Assembly: GCA_003281715.1 (NCBI GenBank)
Contig: QCBE01000001.1
Span: forward strand, 1 to 64,000
Direction of reading: 5' to 3'
DNA length: 64,000 nt
DNA from: Prochlorococcus sp. AG-347-B23
GTDB lineage: Bacteria; Cyanobacteriota; Cyanobacteriia; PCC-6307; Cyanobiaceae
In this document: positions 34,170 through 45,528 of the stretch, in pieces
Numbering within the stretch: position 1 is the first letter of the stretch
Layout: each line of letters begins with the position of its first letter
The notes under the pieces: model-generated
Databases searched by the model: none
Told to the model about the DNA's origin: nothing
The model's input: only the letters and a program-made list of their open reading frames with translations
Program-made: the position numbers and the translations under genes

Positions 34170-35339
34170 ATGAACGTAATTCAGGAAATTAATAATGTCA
34201 ATGATAAATTTGCTACTCAAGGAAGCAAGCTTAAAATTGAGAAAAGAGGAGAGAAATTAAATATTCGTGGTTCACTACCCTCCAAAGAAGATAACAATTA
34301 CTTTAAAATTCAAAGAATATCTCTTGGTTTAAAGGCAGATATTTCTGGATTAGAGGAGGCCAAAAAAAAATTACAATTAATCAATTTGCAATTGGAATTG
34401 AATCAATTTGATTGGATTAATTGGATAGGCAAGCCTTATAAAAAGGAAATAAGAGATGGGTTTGAATTTCCAAAAAGATTAAATCAATTTGAAGAATTTT
34501 TTTTTAAAGAAAATAAAAGTAATTTTCGAACCAGCACTAGAAAAACTACTTGGAGAAGTTCTTACAAACCATATATGAAAAGAATCCTAAATATTTACAA
34601 TGACTATGAGAATGATGCTTTAGAAAAAATATTTCAAAAAACACTTGAAAGTTATAAGGAAGGAACCAGAAGTAGGAAACAATGCGCAACCTCTTTAAGT
34701 GTTTTGGCTAAGTTTTTGGATATTAAACTACCAGAAGATTGGAAATTAAATTCTAGAGGATATGGTCTGAAAAAAGCAGGATTTAGGGATCTACCTAAAG
34801 ATGAATTAATAGAGAAACTGTGGGAGAAGATACCAAACAAGTCTTGGAAATTTGTTTTTGGTCTGATGGCTACATATGGATTAAGGAATCATGAAGTATT
34901 TTTTTGTGACTTAAGTTCTCTTACTAATTTTGGGGACAAAATTATTAGAGTTTTACCTACAACTAAAACTGGGGAACATCAAGTTTGGCCATTTCATCCT
35001 GAATGGGTGGAAAAGTTCGAATTATCAAAACTTGGTGAAAATCCAGAACTTCTACCAAATATTAATAGAGACCTTAAAATTACGACCTTACAGAATATTG
35101 GAAAAAAAATTACAGACCAATTTAAGCGTTACTCTTTGCAAATAAAACCTTATGACCTGAGGCATGCTTGGGCAGTTAGAACAATTTTTTATGATTTACC
35201 TGATACTGTGGCTGCCAGAATGATGGGACATTCGGTTAGTTTACATACTCAAACTTATCACCACTGGATTACTAAAAGAGATCAACAACAGGCAGTAAAT
35301 AATGCACTTTTAAAAGTTAAGAGAGTTAAAAATATTTAA
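34170..35339 (+). CDS. Tyrosine recombinase / phage-integrase family protein
   Basis: GLRNHEV (Arg I), YDLRHAWAVR (box II), MGHSVSLHTQTYHHW (GH plus catalytic Tyr). Confidence 0.88.
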   Translation: MNVIQEINNVNDKFATQGSKLKIEKRGEKLNIRGSLPSKEDNNYFKIQRISLGLKADISGLEEAKKKLQLINLQLELNQFDWINWIGKPYKKEIRDGFEFPKRLNQFEEFFFKENKSNFRTSTRKTTWRSSYKPYMKRILNIYNDYENDALEKIFQKTLESYKEGTRSRKQCATSLSVLAKFLDIKLPEDWKLNSRGYGLKKAGFRDLPKDELIEKLWEKIPNKSWKFVFGLMATYGLRNHEVFFCDLSSLTNFGDKIIRVLPTTKTGEHQVWPFHPEWVEKFELSKLGENPELLPNINRDLKITTLQNIGKKITDQFKRYSLQIKPYDLRHAWAVRTIFYDLPDTVAARMMGHSVSLHTQTYHHWITKRDQQQAVNNALLKVKRVKNI

Positions 35340-35373
35340 AGATTTATAATAAAAAAATAAAAATAAGGGTCAT

Positions 35374-36066
35374 ATGCAAGAAAAAACCCCATCTTCCGAG
35401 AAAATATTTAACCTCGATAATCAAGCAAATAAGCTTGGAATGGGAGGCAAATTATCACCTGATATCGATGAGAGCTCATATAAAAAAAGAATGCAGCAAA
35501 GAAAAGATATTCAAGCCGAAAGACTACAAATTAGAAAAACTAAAAAAGGATTATTGATTGTTTTCACAGGAAATGGCAAGGGCAAGACAACTGCATCTTT
35601 AGGTATGGCTTTAAGGACGATAGGGCATGGCTATAAAGTAGCAATAATTCAATTTATCAAAGGAGGCTGGACCACTGGAGAAGAAAAAGCACTTAAAAAC
35701 TTGTCTTCAAGCATATCTTGGCATTCATTAGGAGAGGGATTTACTTGGGAAACACAAGATAGAATAAGAGATGAAAAGTTAGTTCAAGGGGCTTGGCAAC
35801 TAGCCAAAAAATACATACAAAACGAATCTTATAAACTTATCATTCTTGATGAAATTAATATCGCGACAAAACTTGGTTATCTTGCACCCGAAGAAATAAT
35901 CACTTTTTTAAAAAGCTTAAATAATAGAAAAAATCATATTGTTTTAACTGGAAGGGGAGCATCTGATTCAATTATCAATTACGCTGATCTAGTTACAGAA
36001 ATGAAACTAATAAGACATCCATTTAAAGAACAAGGAATAAAAGCACAAAAGTGTGTTGAATTTTAG
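35374..36066 (+). CDS. cobO: Cob(I)yrinic acid a,c-diamide adenosyltransferase
   Basis: VFTGNGKGKTTASLGMALRTIGHGYKVAIIQFIKG, LDEIN, LTGRGA. Confidence 0.95.
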   Translation: MQEKTPSSEKIFNLDNQANKLGMGGKLSPDIDESSYKKRMQQRKDIQAERLQIRKTKKGLLIVFTGNGKGKTTASLGMALRTIGHGYKVAIIQFIKGGWTTGEEKALKNLSSSISWHSLGEGFTWETQDRIRDEKLVQGAWQLAKKYIQNESYKLIILDEINIATKLGYLAPEEIITFLKSLNNRKNHIVLTGRGASDSIINYADLVTEMKLIRHPFKEQGIKAQKCVEF

Positions 36067-36193
36067 TTGAAGTAAATTATTGTTTAAATATTCTTTAGGC
36101 AGGTTTAGAAATGTTTAAAGACGCAAGCAATATCTGAACAAAAAATAAATTTGGTGCATTTACTTGCTAAGGTCTTAAAAGTAGAATTATTGA

Positions 36194-36898
36194 ATGACTT
36201 ACAAAAGAGTTCTCTTAAAACTTAGTGGTGAAGCACTAATGGGTGAAAAACCTTATGGTATTGATCCTGCTATAGTTCAGTCAATTGCAGAGGATGTTTC
36301 AAAAGTAGTCGAAAATAATGTACAACTTGCAATAGTTGTTGGTGGTGGAAACATTTTTAGAGGGCTTAAAGGATCTGCAGACGGAATGGATCGCGCGACG
36401 GCTGATTATGTAGGGATGCTAGCAACAGTAATGAACGCAATTTCACTTCAAGATGGTCTTGAAAGAGTAGGAGTTGCCACCAGAGTGCAAACAGCAATCG
36501 AAATGCAGGAAATTGCCGAACCCTACATTAGAAGAAGAGCCATGAGGCATCTAGAAAAAGGGAGAGTTGTGGTCTTTGGGGGTGGATGCGGAAATCCATT
36601 TTTCACAACTGACACTACGGCGGCTCTTAGGGCAGCGGAGATAAATGCTGAAGTTGTCATGAAGGCAACCAAAGTTGATGGAGTATATAATTGTGATCCC
36701 AATAAATTTAAAGATGCAAAAAAATATTCCTCTCTAAGTTATCAACAAGTTCTTAGCGATGAAATTGCAGTAATGGATAGTACTGCAATTGCACTATGCA
36801 AAGATAATAATATCCCTATCATGGTATTTGATATATTCAAAAAAGGGAACATCTCTAAAGCTGTTGCTGGGGATCCTATAGGTTCATTAATTAGTTAA
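36194..36898 (+). CDS. pyrH: UMP kinase
   Basis: [33 protein letters not shown]. Confidence 0.97.
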   Translation: MTYKRVLLKLSGEALMGEKPYGIDPAIVQSIAEDVSKVVENNVQLAIVVGGGNIFRGLKGSADGMDRATADYVGMLATVMNAISLQDGLERVGVATRVQTAIEMQEIAEPYIRRRAMRHLEKGRVVVFGGGCGNPFFTTDTTAALRAAEINAEVVMKATKVDGVYNCDPNKFKDAKKYSSLSYQQVLSDEIAVMDSTAIALCKDNNIPIMVFDIFKKGNISKAVAGDPIGSLIS

Positions 36899-36919
36899 AT
36901 CTTTTTTAAATTTTTTATT

Positions 36920-37468
36920 ATGAAAGAAAAAGAAATTCAAGATAATATGAATAAAAGTATTGAAGCCACACAAAGAAACTTTAATACAATTAGGACAGGT
37001 AGAGCTAATGCTTCCTTGTTAGACAGAGTAAGTGTTGAGTACTATGGAGCAGAAACACCAATTAAATCGCTTGCCACTATAAGCACAGTTGATTCGCAAA
37101 CAATTTCAATACAACCTTTCGATATTTCATGTTTACAAGCGATAGAGAAATCTATTTCTATGAGTGATTTAGGTATTACTCCAAATAATGATGGGAAAGT
37201 AATACGAATAAATGTTCCTCCTTTGACAGAAGAAAGAAGAAAAGAATTTTGTAAATTAGCATCTAAATATGCAGAGGAAGGAAAAGTAGCTTTGAGAAAT
37301 ATCAGAAGAGATGCTGTTGATAAAGAAAAAAAGGACGAAAAAGATGGACTTATTTCTATTGACGAATCGAGAGATAATCAATCAGAAATTCAGAAAATTA
37401 CTGATAAATATATTGCTTTAATAGAAACTAAATTATCTGAGAAAGAGAAGGAAATTCTAAAAGTTTGA
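36920..37468 (+). CDS. frr: Ribosome recycling factor
   Basis: [46 protein letters not shown]. Confidence 0.97.
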   Translation: MKEKEIQDNMNKSIEATQRNFNTIRTGRANASLLDRVSVEYYGAETPIKSLATISTVDSQTISIQPFDISCLQAIEKSISMSDLGITPNNDGKVIRINVPPLTEERRKEFCKLASKYAEEGKVALRNIRRDAVDKEKKDEKDGLISIDESRDNQSEIQKITDKYIALIETKLSEKEKEILKV

Positions 37469-38598
37469 TAGGATTTGACGTTGTAATAATTGGTGGAGGT
37501 TTATCAGGATGTTCCACCGCTCTAAACTTATCAAAGAAAGGATATTCAGTTTTAATTATTGAAAAAGAAAAATCCCAAGATTACAAACCATGTGCAGGTG
37601 GGATGGCATCTTCAATGCAAAGATTTCTTCCTTTAAATATAGAAGATTGCGTAGAATCAAAAATTAAGAATGTTGAATTCAGATGGAAGGCTGCAGATAA
37701 TGTAACTGCTGATCTGACTGGTGAATCCCCATTTTGGATTATTAAAAGAGAGAAACTTGATCAATTATTGCTTAATGAGTCCTTGAGAAATGGAGTTCAA
37801 ATTATAAGACCATTATTGATAGAAAAAATCGTAAATAAAAATGATAAATGGGAAATTACTTGTGATAATAAATGTAAATATATATCTGAATTTATTGTTA
37901 TTGCAGATGGATCCCAGTCTAAATGGGTAGGATATTTTAATTTAGGTCCAAGAAAACCGAAATTTGCGAATACAATCTCACTAAGATTAAAAGGTTTAGG
38001 TGAAATTCCTGGAGATGCAGTTAGATTTGAGTTTGGATTTATAAAATACGGGTTTGCATGGGCATTCCCCCTAAGAGAAAGCTTAAATATTGGCTTAGGT
38101 ACCTTTATAAATAATGGTCTCTTAGAAAATCAGGCTATAAATAAACAAGTGATCAGAAGCTTCGGTTTTGATGATTTCCCTTACAAAACAATTCTTAAGA
38201 AACTGAGAATATGGAATGGCTTCCACTCAATTAATGGCGACAAAGTTTTAGCGGTTGGAGATGCAGCATCTCTATGTGATCCATTTTTAGCTGAGGGAAT
38301 TAGACCATCTCTAATTAGCAGTTTTTATGCTGCAGAATATATAGATCAGTGCCTATCAGGGAAAGTAGATGATTTAAATCTTTATACGAAAAAAATTAAC
38401 AACATTTGGGGGAAATCAATGGCCTGGGGTAGGAGAATAGCCCAAGTATTTTATAGATTTCCCAGAACTGGTTACCAATTAGGAGTCAAAAGAAAAACAG
38501 CACCTAAACGTATTGCTCAAATATTATCAGGAGAAATGAGTTATGAAGACATTGCTAAAAGAGTTATTAGAAGACTTTTAACAAAAAATGATACTTAG
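37465..38598 (+). CDS. Geranylgeranyl reductase-like FAD-dependent oxidoreductase (TTG start, 4-nt overlap with frr)
   Basis: [50 protein letters not shown]. Confidence 0.85.
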   Translation: MIGFDVVIIGGGLSGCSTALNLSKKGYSVLIIEKEKSQDYKPCAGGMASSMQRFLPLNIEDCVESKIKNVEFRWKAADNVTADLTGESPFWIIKREKLDQLLLNESLRNGVQIIRPLLIEKIVNKNDKWEITCDNKCKYISEFIVIADGSQSKWVGYFNLGPRKPKFANTISLRLKGLGEIPGDAVRFEFGFIKYGFAWAFPLRESLNIGLGTFINNGLLENQAINKQVIRSFGFDDFPYKTILKKLRIWNGFHSINGDKVLAVGDAASLCDPFLAEGIRPSLISSFYAAEYIDQCLSGKVDDLNLYTKKINNIWGKSMAWGRRIAQVFYRFPRTGYQLGVKRKTAPKRIAQILSGEMSYEDIAKRVIRRLLTKNDT

Positions 38599-38622
38599 TT
38601 GTTTTTTAATTCAAACTTAAAT

Positions 38623-39624
38623 TTAGTTAGCAGAAATTAATTTATGATTTTTAATTTCTGAATATCTCTCAAGAAGCAGCTCTTCCAATTCTTCTATGGC
38701 CTTACTAAATCCAGTGATACCTTCACTAAGCTTCTCACTCGCCATTTGATCTTCCAACATACTTAATCTGAAATCTTTTTCTTCAAATTCGTAGTCAAAA
38801 GAATTATTTATTTGAGTAGTTAGATTTAATTTTCTAATTAAATCTCCTTTTTCTTTTTTTAGTTCCTCAAGAAATTTAGGTGCTATTGTTAAAAGATCAC
38901 AGCCAGCTAATTCTTTTATTTCATCAAGGTTCCTAAAACTTGCTCCCATTACTTCAGTCTTGAATCCTTTTTCTTTAAAATACTTATAAATTTGTGTAAC
39001 CGAAATAACACCAGGGTCTTCAGCACCAGCAAAACTAGTTTTACCAGTTTTTGCTTTATGCCAATCCAATATACGGCCAACGAACGGAGAAATTAGAGTT
39101 ATCTTTGCATTGGCACAAGTTACCGCTTGACAGAAGTTAAAAAGTAAAGTTAAGTTGCACCTAATACCCTCTTTTTCCAATATTTCAGCTGCCTTAATTC
39201 CCTCCCAAGTTGCAGCAATCTTAATCAAAATTCTTTCCTTACCAATTCCAAAATTTTTGTAAAGATTGATCAATTTTCTCGCTTTCTCTACCGTAGCTTC
39301 GGTGTCAAAGCTCAGCCTTGCATCAACTTCTGTAGATACTCGCCCTGAAATAATTTTCAATATTTCTTTTCCAAAAAATACTGAAACTTGATCAACAGTT
39401 TCTTTAATTAATTCAATTTCGGAGAATCCTTGGGGCAATGCATTTTCTGAACTTTCTAGAGCTTTATCAATTAATTTCACATAATCAGGATTCTTAGCGG
39501 CAGCAAGTATTAGGGATGGATTTGTGGTGGCATCTCTTGGTTGAAATTTTTTTATCGAATCTAAATCTCCAGTATCAGCAACAACAACGGTCATTGAGGA
39601 CAATTGTTCTAAAATTGATTTCAT
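38623..39624 (-). CDS. tal: Transaldolase
   Basis: [54 protein letters not shown]. Confidence 0.96.
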   Translation of the reverse strand: MKSILEQLSSMTVVVADTGDLDSIKKFQPRDATTNPSLILAAAKNPDYVKLIDKALESSENALPQGFSEIELIKETVDQVSVFFGKEILKIISGRVSTEVDARLSFDTEATVEKARKLINLYKNFGIGKERILIKIAATWEGIKAAEILEKEGIRCNLTLLFNFCQAVTCANAKITLISPFVGRILDWHKAKTGKTSFAGAEDPGVISVTQIYKYFKEKGFKTEVMGASFRNLDEIKELAGCDLLTIAPKFLEELKKEKGDLIRKLNLTTQINNSFDYEFEEKDFRLSMLEDQMASEKLSEGITGFSKAIEELEELLLERYSEIKNHKLISAN

Positions 39625-39713
39625 GTCTAGTTAACATACTTATACACAAACTAGCTTTAATTCCTGATGAAATCATCAGATAGTGAATTAAATATCTATA
39701 AAATTGGAAAATT

Positions 39714-41465
39714 TTAGGGTTTTTTAACAATCATTCCATGATCTTTAATATTAGGAGGTATTTTTTCAATTACTATCAAACTCTCGATAATTTCTTTCGC
39801 AACTGGCACTGCAACAGTTGAACCATATGCATATGATTTAGATGGCTCATCAACGACTACAAGAACACCATATTTTGGATCATTAACTGGTAAGGTCGCG
39901 ACAAAACTACAAACTTTTTTGCTTGTATAAGAACCATTTAAAGCTTTTTGAGAAGTGCCCGTTTTTCCAGCTATCCTATAACCTTCGATTTTTACTCCAG
40001 CTCCACTACCTTTATCAACTACGCTCTCCATCCATTCAAGAACAGTTTTAGAAACCTCGTGTGAAAAAAATTGTTTTTTTTGATTTTTATTAAATCTTTC
40101 TTTGAAAGTTGAGGTTACATGAGGAGTGACTTCAAAACCCCCATTTGCTATAGCCGCATGAAGTTGAATCAATTTAAGTGGCGAGATTGAGAAACCTTTA
40201 CCAAAAGAAGTTACGGCAGGCTCAATTGATTGATTTACAAATAAATCTTTTCTCTTTAGTTGGCCAGCAGTTGATTCAAATAAGTCAGTCTCTAAATTTT
40301 TATTTATACCTAAATTTTTTAGCCAATCCCAATAAATTGTGGGGTCTAAATTTTGCATTATTTTTACCATCCCAACATTACTTGAAACCTGCAAAACTTT
40401 TGGATAGTCAATGTATCCATTACCTTTTTTATCCCAATTAGAAAGTGTCCATCCTCCAACATTAATTTTTCCAATATCTTCAACTAAACCATCTTTCTGG
40501 ATTACTTTTTCTTCTAGGGCTAAGGCAAGATTAATAGGTTTAAAAGTTGAACCAGGCTCAAATAAATCTTGAGAATACCAACCCCTAAAGAGTTCAGAAT
40601 CATACTGCCAGAATTTATTCGGATCATATGAAGGGACCGTAACCAAAGAAAGAATCTGACCATTATTTACATCCATAACGATTGCAAATCCCTTCTTTGC
40701 TTTCCATGTGCTTACTTGTTTTGATAGTGCGTTGAATGAAGCTTTCTGTAACTTTGAATCAATAGTGAGGCCTAAACTCTTGTAATCAGAAACAAAATCA
40801 CCTGGTGCTGAATTATCAGGTAGGGGGGTTCCATCTCCTCCTCTTTTTATTAAATGACCTTTATTAAAAACCTTAATTTGATTATCTAAATGAAGCTCTA
40901 AACCTGCTGAACCTATATTCTCATCATTAACAAAACCGACAAGATTAGAGTAAAGCTCCCCTTGTGGATAATATCTTTGCGAATATTTAAACAAATCAAG
41001 TCCGCTTATTTGAAGGTTTTTGATCTTTTCTGCCTTTTCTTCAGAAATTTTATCCAAAAGCTTAATACCACTTTTTTTATTGTTAAATTTTCCCAAGAGT
41101 ATTTCATTTTTAATATTAAGGATAGGCGACAATTTTTTTACAACTTCTTCAATACTGCGAACTCTATTAATTGGATCACCAAGAAAATTAAAATATTGTG
41201 GGTGGGCCCATAATCTATAGAGTGGTTTATCGTAAGCAATTAGTCTATTATTTCTATCAACAATCGCTCTTCTCTTTTTTAAGGAGTTAGTTTTAGAAAA
41301 CTGTATTAATCTAGCTTTCCTTTGCAAATCAGAAGCGTTAAAGACTTGCAAATTGACTAACCTTCCGAACAAAGAAAATATTAACAACAAGCTAAAAATA
41401 TAGAGAAATTTAAATCTCCTTCGATCAAGGGATGCTAAACGAACGAATTTTTTATATTTTTTCAT
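39714..41465 (-). CDS. ftsI: Peptidoglycan D,D-transpeptidase (FtsI/PBP3-like)
   Basis: GSTFKP (SxxK), SSN, KTGT transpeptidase motifs. Confidence 0.92.
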   Translation of the reverse strand: MKKYKKFVRLASLDRRRFKFLYIFSLLLIFSLFGRLVNLQVFNASDLQRKARLIQFSKTNSLKKRRAIVDRNNRLIAYDKPLYRLWAHPQYFNFLGDPINRVRSIEEVVKKLSPILNIKNEILLGKFNNKKSGIKLLDKISEEKAEKIKNLQISGLDLFKYSQRYYPQGELYSNLVGFVNDENIGSAGLELHLDNQIKVFNKGHLIKRGGDGTPLPDNSAPGDFVSDYKSLGLTIDSKLQKASFNALSKQVSTWKAKKGFAIVMDVNNGQILSLVTVPSYDPNKFWQYDSELFRGWYSQDLFEPGSTFKPINLALALEEKVIQKDGLVEDIGKINVGGWTLSNWDKKGNGYIDYPKVLQVSSNVGMVKIMQNLDPTIYWDWLKNLGINKNLETDLFESTAGQLKRKDLFVNQSIEPAVTSFGKGFSISPLKLIQLHAAIANGGFEVTPHVTSTFKERFNKNQKKQFFSHEVSKTVLEWMESVVDKGSGAGVKIEGYRIAGKTGTSQKALNGSYTSKKVCSFVATLPVNDPKYGVLVVVDEPSKSYAYGSTVAVPVAKEIIESLIVIEKIPPNIKDHGMIVKKP

Positions 41466-41893
41466 TAATATCCCCTTTGATATTTGCTATCACTAAAACC
41501 TTCAATGAAACTACTTAAATTTTTCTTAAATAAACTTTCTTGTTTTTCTGCAATTTTATCTAGATAGATCAAATCTTCAGGTTTAGTTTTTCTATAATTG
41601 TTGAGAGACTCAAGTTCACCTATATAAAATTCCTCAATTTTAGAAATATAATCAATGAGATTATTATTGATAGCTCTTGTTTTAGATAAAGAATTATATG
41701 TATTAGACCATTTTCTTTGACTATCAAAAGATAAGAAAAATAATATAAAAATTAAAACTAAAAGGGAGATATTAATAGTGTCGAATATTTGATGTATTAA
41801 TTTGATGTTGATTATAGATATTTTTTCGAAATTTTTTTTACTATCAAATGAAACTTTTTTTTTAAAATTAAGTTTATTCCCATAAGGTTTCAT
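41465..41893 (-). CDS. Small bitopic membrane protein upstream of ftsI, candidate FtsL-like
   Basis: Basic N-terminus, single TM (ISLLVLIFILFFLSF), helical C-terminal region; adjoining ftsI start at 41465. Confidence 0.6.
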   Translation of the reverse strand: MKPYGNKLNFKKKVSFDSKKNFEKISIINIKLIHQIFDTINISLLVLIFILFFLSFDSQRKWSNTYNSLSKTRAINNNLIDYISKIEEFYIGELESLNNYRKTKPEDLIYLDKIAEKQESLFKKNLSSFIEGFSDSKYQRGY

Positions 41894-41978
41894 CTATGAT
41901 TTATTTTTTAAATAAAAAGAAGTGTTATTAATTAAATAAACATCTTTTTGTTCGATTCGCAAGTAAAAATTAGATTCT

Positions 41979-43340
41979 TTATATCCTCAATAAGAACAAA
42001 TTCAAGAAAGTCAATCCATTCCATAAAGAATGCATAATAATTGAGGAAAACAAACTCCCTGAAGCAATTCTTGTAATTGCTAATCCAATACCTAGAATAA
42101 ATAATGGCGGCATTTCTCCCAAACTTAGATGGGCTAATGCAAAGATAAAAGCTGAAACTATGATGCCCAAAATTACTCCAAAATCTCTTGAAAGTGTTGG
42201 TAGTAAAATACCGCGAAATATAATCTCCTCAAATAGAGGAGCTAATAGAGTTGTGGTAATAAATAAAAGAATAAATGATAAGTAATTATTATTATTAAGA
42301 ACAATTTCCAGCAAAGGGTTACTACCATTCTGATTATCGATCAGACTATTCATAATTAGAGAAATCAATAAAACAAAAGGAACAATTGTTAACCAACCTT
42401 TAATTCCCTGAATGATTGCATATTTTATTGGCAAGAAATTGAAATGTAAATAATCCTTTTTAAAAGTAAATTCACCATTCAAAGATTTAATTTGATAATA
42501 AACTATCCCTAATGGCGGAATAGCCATAAAAAGATATCCAAAGAATATTTTTAAAGATTGAGACAACTCATTAGAGATATTTTTAGAAAAAAGTTCAACC
42601 AAACTGATAGAAAACAAAGGCGATACCACTTCTCCTAAAACGACAAATCCACCTGCAATTAATAAAACCATATCTATTAACTCTAAATCTAAGGATTTAA
42701 TTTCTTTCCAACCATACTTTTTCAAAGATATGGTATTCCATAATATTTTTAGAGCCAGAATAGAGCCAATAAGTATTGTTAGAAGTGGGATGAGTCTGAT
42801 AGCTAATAGTTTAAAAAACATTTTGCTTGAAAATGATTTTGTTATTAATGAACTATCGTCAAAATCAAATTTTTTGCTTAAGAGGTGATATAAAAATCTA
42901 TCTCCTTTAAATAAATCAAACTTTTCATAATTGGGGTTGTAAGTATTTTTGATGGATTTTTTTTCTATCTCATCAATCAGAAATTTAAAGTTTTTATTTT
43001 CAAAATCTTTAGATATATTTTTATAGATGATAGAATCATTTGATTCTGAAGTAATAATTCGAATTATTTTATTTCTTTCTGTTAGTTGTTCAAATGAGAC
43101 CTCAGAAAGTGATTTATTTATTTGATCAACAGGATCATTAATAATAAAAAATTTTTTAAGATTTACAGGTATCGATTGTACCGATAATTCAGTAATTTCC
43201 TGCTCTTTTTGACTAATATCAAATGAGACAGATGGTCTATTTAAACTATCTCTTAAGCCTTGCTGCCATACAAAGAAAGTTATGACTATAGAAATAAAAG
43301 CTAAAGTGAGTTTTGACTTAGAAATATTTTTAAAGATCAT
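41979..43340 (-). CDS. CPBP family intramembrane metalloprotease
   Basis: APLFEEIIFRGILLPTL, ALAHLSLGEMPPLFILGIGLAI, MHSLWNG. Confidence 0.92.
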   Translation of the reverse strand: MIFKNISKSKLTLAFISIVITFFVWQQGLRDSLNRPSVSFDISQKEQEITELSVQSIPVNLKKFFIINDPVDQINKSLSEVSFEQLTERNKIIRIITSESNDSIIYKNISKDFENKNFKFLIDEIEKKSIKNTYNPNYEKFDLFKGDRFLYHLLSKKFDFDDSSLITKSFSSKMFFKLLAIRLIPLLTILIGSILALKILWNTISLKKYGWKEIKSLDLELIDMVLLIAGGFVVLGEVVSPLFSISLVELFSKNISNELSQSLKIFFGYLFMAIPPLGIVYYQIKSLNGEFTFKKDYLHFNFLPIKYAIIQGIKGWLTIVPFVLLISLIMNSLIDNQNGSNPLLEIVLNNNNYLSFILLFITTTLLAPLFEEIIFRGILLPTLSRDFGVILGIIVSAFIFALAHLSLGEMPPLFILGIGLAITRIASGSLFSSIIMHSLWNGLTFLNLFLLRI

Positions 43341-43456
43341 AACTTATTATATTCTTGAAAACTATACTTAGTTATCATTGAAGTTCAATATATTTATGTA
43401 TCTATTTTAATCACGCCATGAGATGATTAAATTATCTTAATTTTCAAATTTATATA

Positions 43457-44785
43457 ATGGCTTTAAGAATAGTTTTAGTTAGACATGGACTAAGCAGTTT
43501 CAATGCAAAAGGATTAATTCAAGGCAGAACAGATGATTCATTATTAACTGATGAAGGATACCAACAAGCCAGAAAAGCAGGGAAAGCATTATCAAAAATA
43601 AACTTCGATAAAATCTATTCCTCCCCACTTGTGAGAGCGGCAGAGACTGCAAAAACAATTAAAAAGACCTTCAATAAAGAACAAAATATTATATTTGATG
43701 ATAATTTGCTAGAGGTAGATCTTAGTGAATGGTCTGGTCTAAAAATTGATGAAATAAAAAAGAATTTCCCAGAAATTTACTCCATATGGAAAAATGATCC
43801 AGAAAATCTAATCTTAAAAAGAAATGGCAATAAAACCTATAAACCAATTCAAGAGTTATTTAGTCAAGCAACAAATTTTGTAGAAGACATTTTAAAAATT
43901 TATCTAGACAAAGATGATGTAAATATTTTAGTTGTAGGACATAATGCGATTCTAAGATGTTTAATCCTCTTGTTATTAGGAAAGCCTAAGCAAGGTTTTA
44001 GGAAAATAAGATTAGAAAATGCTTCTTTCTCGATACTCAACATATCAAGGAAAGATAACTCTTTTAAAACCCAAATTGAATGCTTAAATCAAACTTCCCA
44101 TCTGAATAAAAATATTCCAAATCAAATTGGAGATTCCAGAATATTTCTAATAAGGCATGGTGAAACTAACTGGAACAAAGAAGGTAGATTTCAAGGCCAA
44201 ATTGATATCCCTCTAAATGAAAACGGAAAAGATCAAGCCAGAAAGACTTTTAAATATTTGAGAAATATTTCTTTCAATAAAGCATTTTCAAGTTCAATGC
44301 ATAGGCCTTATGAGACTGCACAAATAATCCTTCAAAACAACAAAGATTTAATAATAGAAAAAATAGATTCACTTGTAGAAATTAGTCATGGATTATGGGA
44401 GGGAAAACTGGAAGCAGAAATCAGAGAGCAGTGGCCTGTTTTACTAAAAAATTGGCATGATAAACCTGAAGAAGTAATAATGCCTCAAGGTGAATCTATT
44501 AAAGATGTATCAGAAAGATCCGTAGAAGCTTTTGACAAAATTTGTTTATCTCAAAAGGATAATGATCTAAGCCTTCTGGTTGCACATGATGCAGTCAACA
44601 AAACTCTAATTTGCAAAATCCTTGGGATTAATTATTCAAATATTTGGATGATAAAACAAGGTAATGGTGGCATAACTATAATTGACCTTTTTAATGATCC
44701 CAATAAACCCCCTGTGATTAGTGCTCTAAACATTACAACCCACCTAGGAGGAATAATTGATTCAACTGCTTCAGGAGCACTTTAA
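43457..44785 (+). CDS. Tandem histidine phosphatase / phosphoglycerate mutase-like protein
   Basis: Two RHG domains: VRHGLSSFNAKGLIQGRTD and IRHGETNWNKEGRFQGQID, with second His motifs VVGHNA and LVAHDA. Confidence 0.9.
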   Translation: MALRIVLVRHGLSSFNAKGLIQGRTDDSLLTDEGYQQARKAGKALSKINFDKIYSSPLVRAAETAKTIKKTFNKEQNIIFDDNLLEVDLSEWSGLKIDEIKKNFPEIYSIWKNDPENLILKRNGNKTYKPIQELFSQATNFVEDILKIYLDKDDVNILVVGHNAILRCLILLLLGKPKQGFRKIRLENASFSILNISRKDNSFKTQIECLNQTSHLNKNIPNQIGDSRIFLIRHGETNWNKEGRFQGQIDIPLNENGKDQARKTFKYLRNISFNKAFSSSMHRPYETAQIILQNNKDLIIEKIDSLVEISHGLWEGKLEAEIREQWPVLLKNWHDKPEEVIMPQGESIKDVSERSVEAFDKICLSQKDNDLSLLVAHDAVNKTLICKILGINYSNIWMIKQGNGGITIIDLFNDPNKPPVISALNITTHLGGIIDSTASGAL

Positions 44786-44839
44786 ATTAAAACCCTTTTT
44801 AAAAATTTATTTTGATGAAGAAAGAATCAGGAACAGGGT

Positions 44840-45499
44840 TTATTTATTGAAAAACCGAATTTGATTAAGAGGCCAAAATCTGAAATATGCTTTACCAATT
44901 ATCTCCTTTTTATGAAGAAATTTACTTCCAGGCCAATATCTTCCATCCCAGCTATTTGACCTATTATCTCCTAAAACTAAAAAATGATCTTCAGGAACTT
45001 TTACGTTTTCAAATTTCCCGCATTTACTAAATGGTGATAATGAGCACTTATAAGAGACATAAGGTTCAGGAATTAATTTATTATTTATTATTAATTCACC
45101 CTTAGTGTTAACACTTACAATTTCTCCTGGAAGTGCCACCACTCTTTTAATATACGCATCGCAAGCTTGATCCCTCAAACCAGGAATAAAGGATATTGGA
45201 GGAAAACTCATAAAAAAACAATATCTTTTTTTTGGTAGAGGCTTAGATCTTGATGAAATTAATTTTTCGTCAAAGGAGTAAGGTGAGTTAAAAACAACAA
45301 TATCGCCTCTTTTTGGTAAAGAGTTTCTTAGCGAAAATTTTTCAATAATTAATCTATCGTTTATTTGCAATTCTGGGAGCATTGAACCAGAAGGGATATA
45401 ACGTGGTTCTGCAAAAAATGACCTACAAGAAGAAACAAAAAAGGTTAATAGAATTAGTAAACCCCATTCTTTTAAAAAACTTTTAATAGAAGCAGGCAT
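44840..45499 (-). CDS. lepB: Signal peptidase I
   Basis: YIPSGSMLPELQINDRLIIEKFS, RGDIVVFNSP, KRVVALPGE, LGDNRSNSWDGRYWP. Confidence 0.95.
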   Translation of the reverse strand: MPASIKSFLKEWGLLILLTFFVSSCRSFFAEPRYIPSGSMLPELQINDRLIIEKFSLRNSLPKRGDIVVFNSPYSFDEKLISSRSKPLPKKRYCFFMSFPPISFIPGLRDQACDAYIKRVVALPGEIVSVNTKGELIINNKLIPEPYVSYKCSLSPFSKCGKFENVKVPEDHFLVLGDNRSNSWDGRYWPGSKFLHKKEIIGKAYFRFWPLNQIRFFNK

Positions 45500-45528
45500 A
45501 AAATTAGTAAAGTCTTGATTTTTTAAAC

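Noticed and set aside
40178-41220. Antisense ORFs inside ftsI (40178..40441, 40962..41213, 41020..41220)
   Set aside because: Low-complexity hydrophobic translations opposite a clear ftsI
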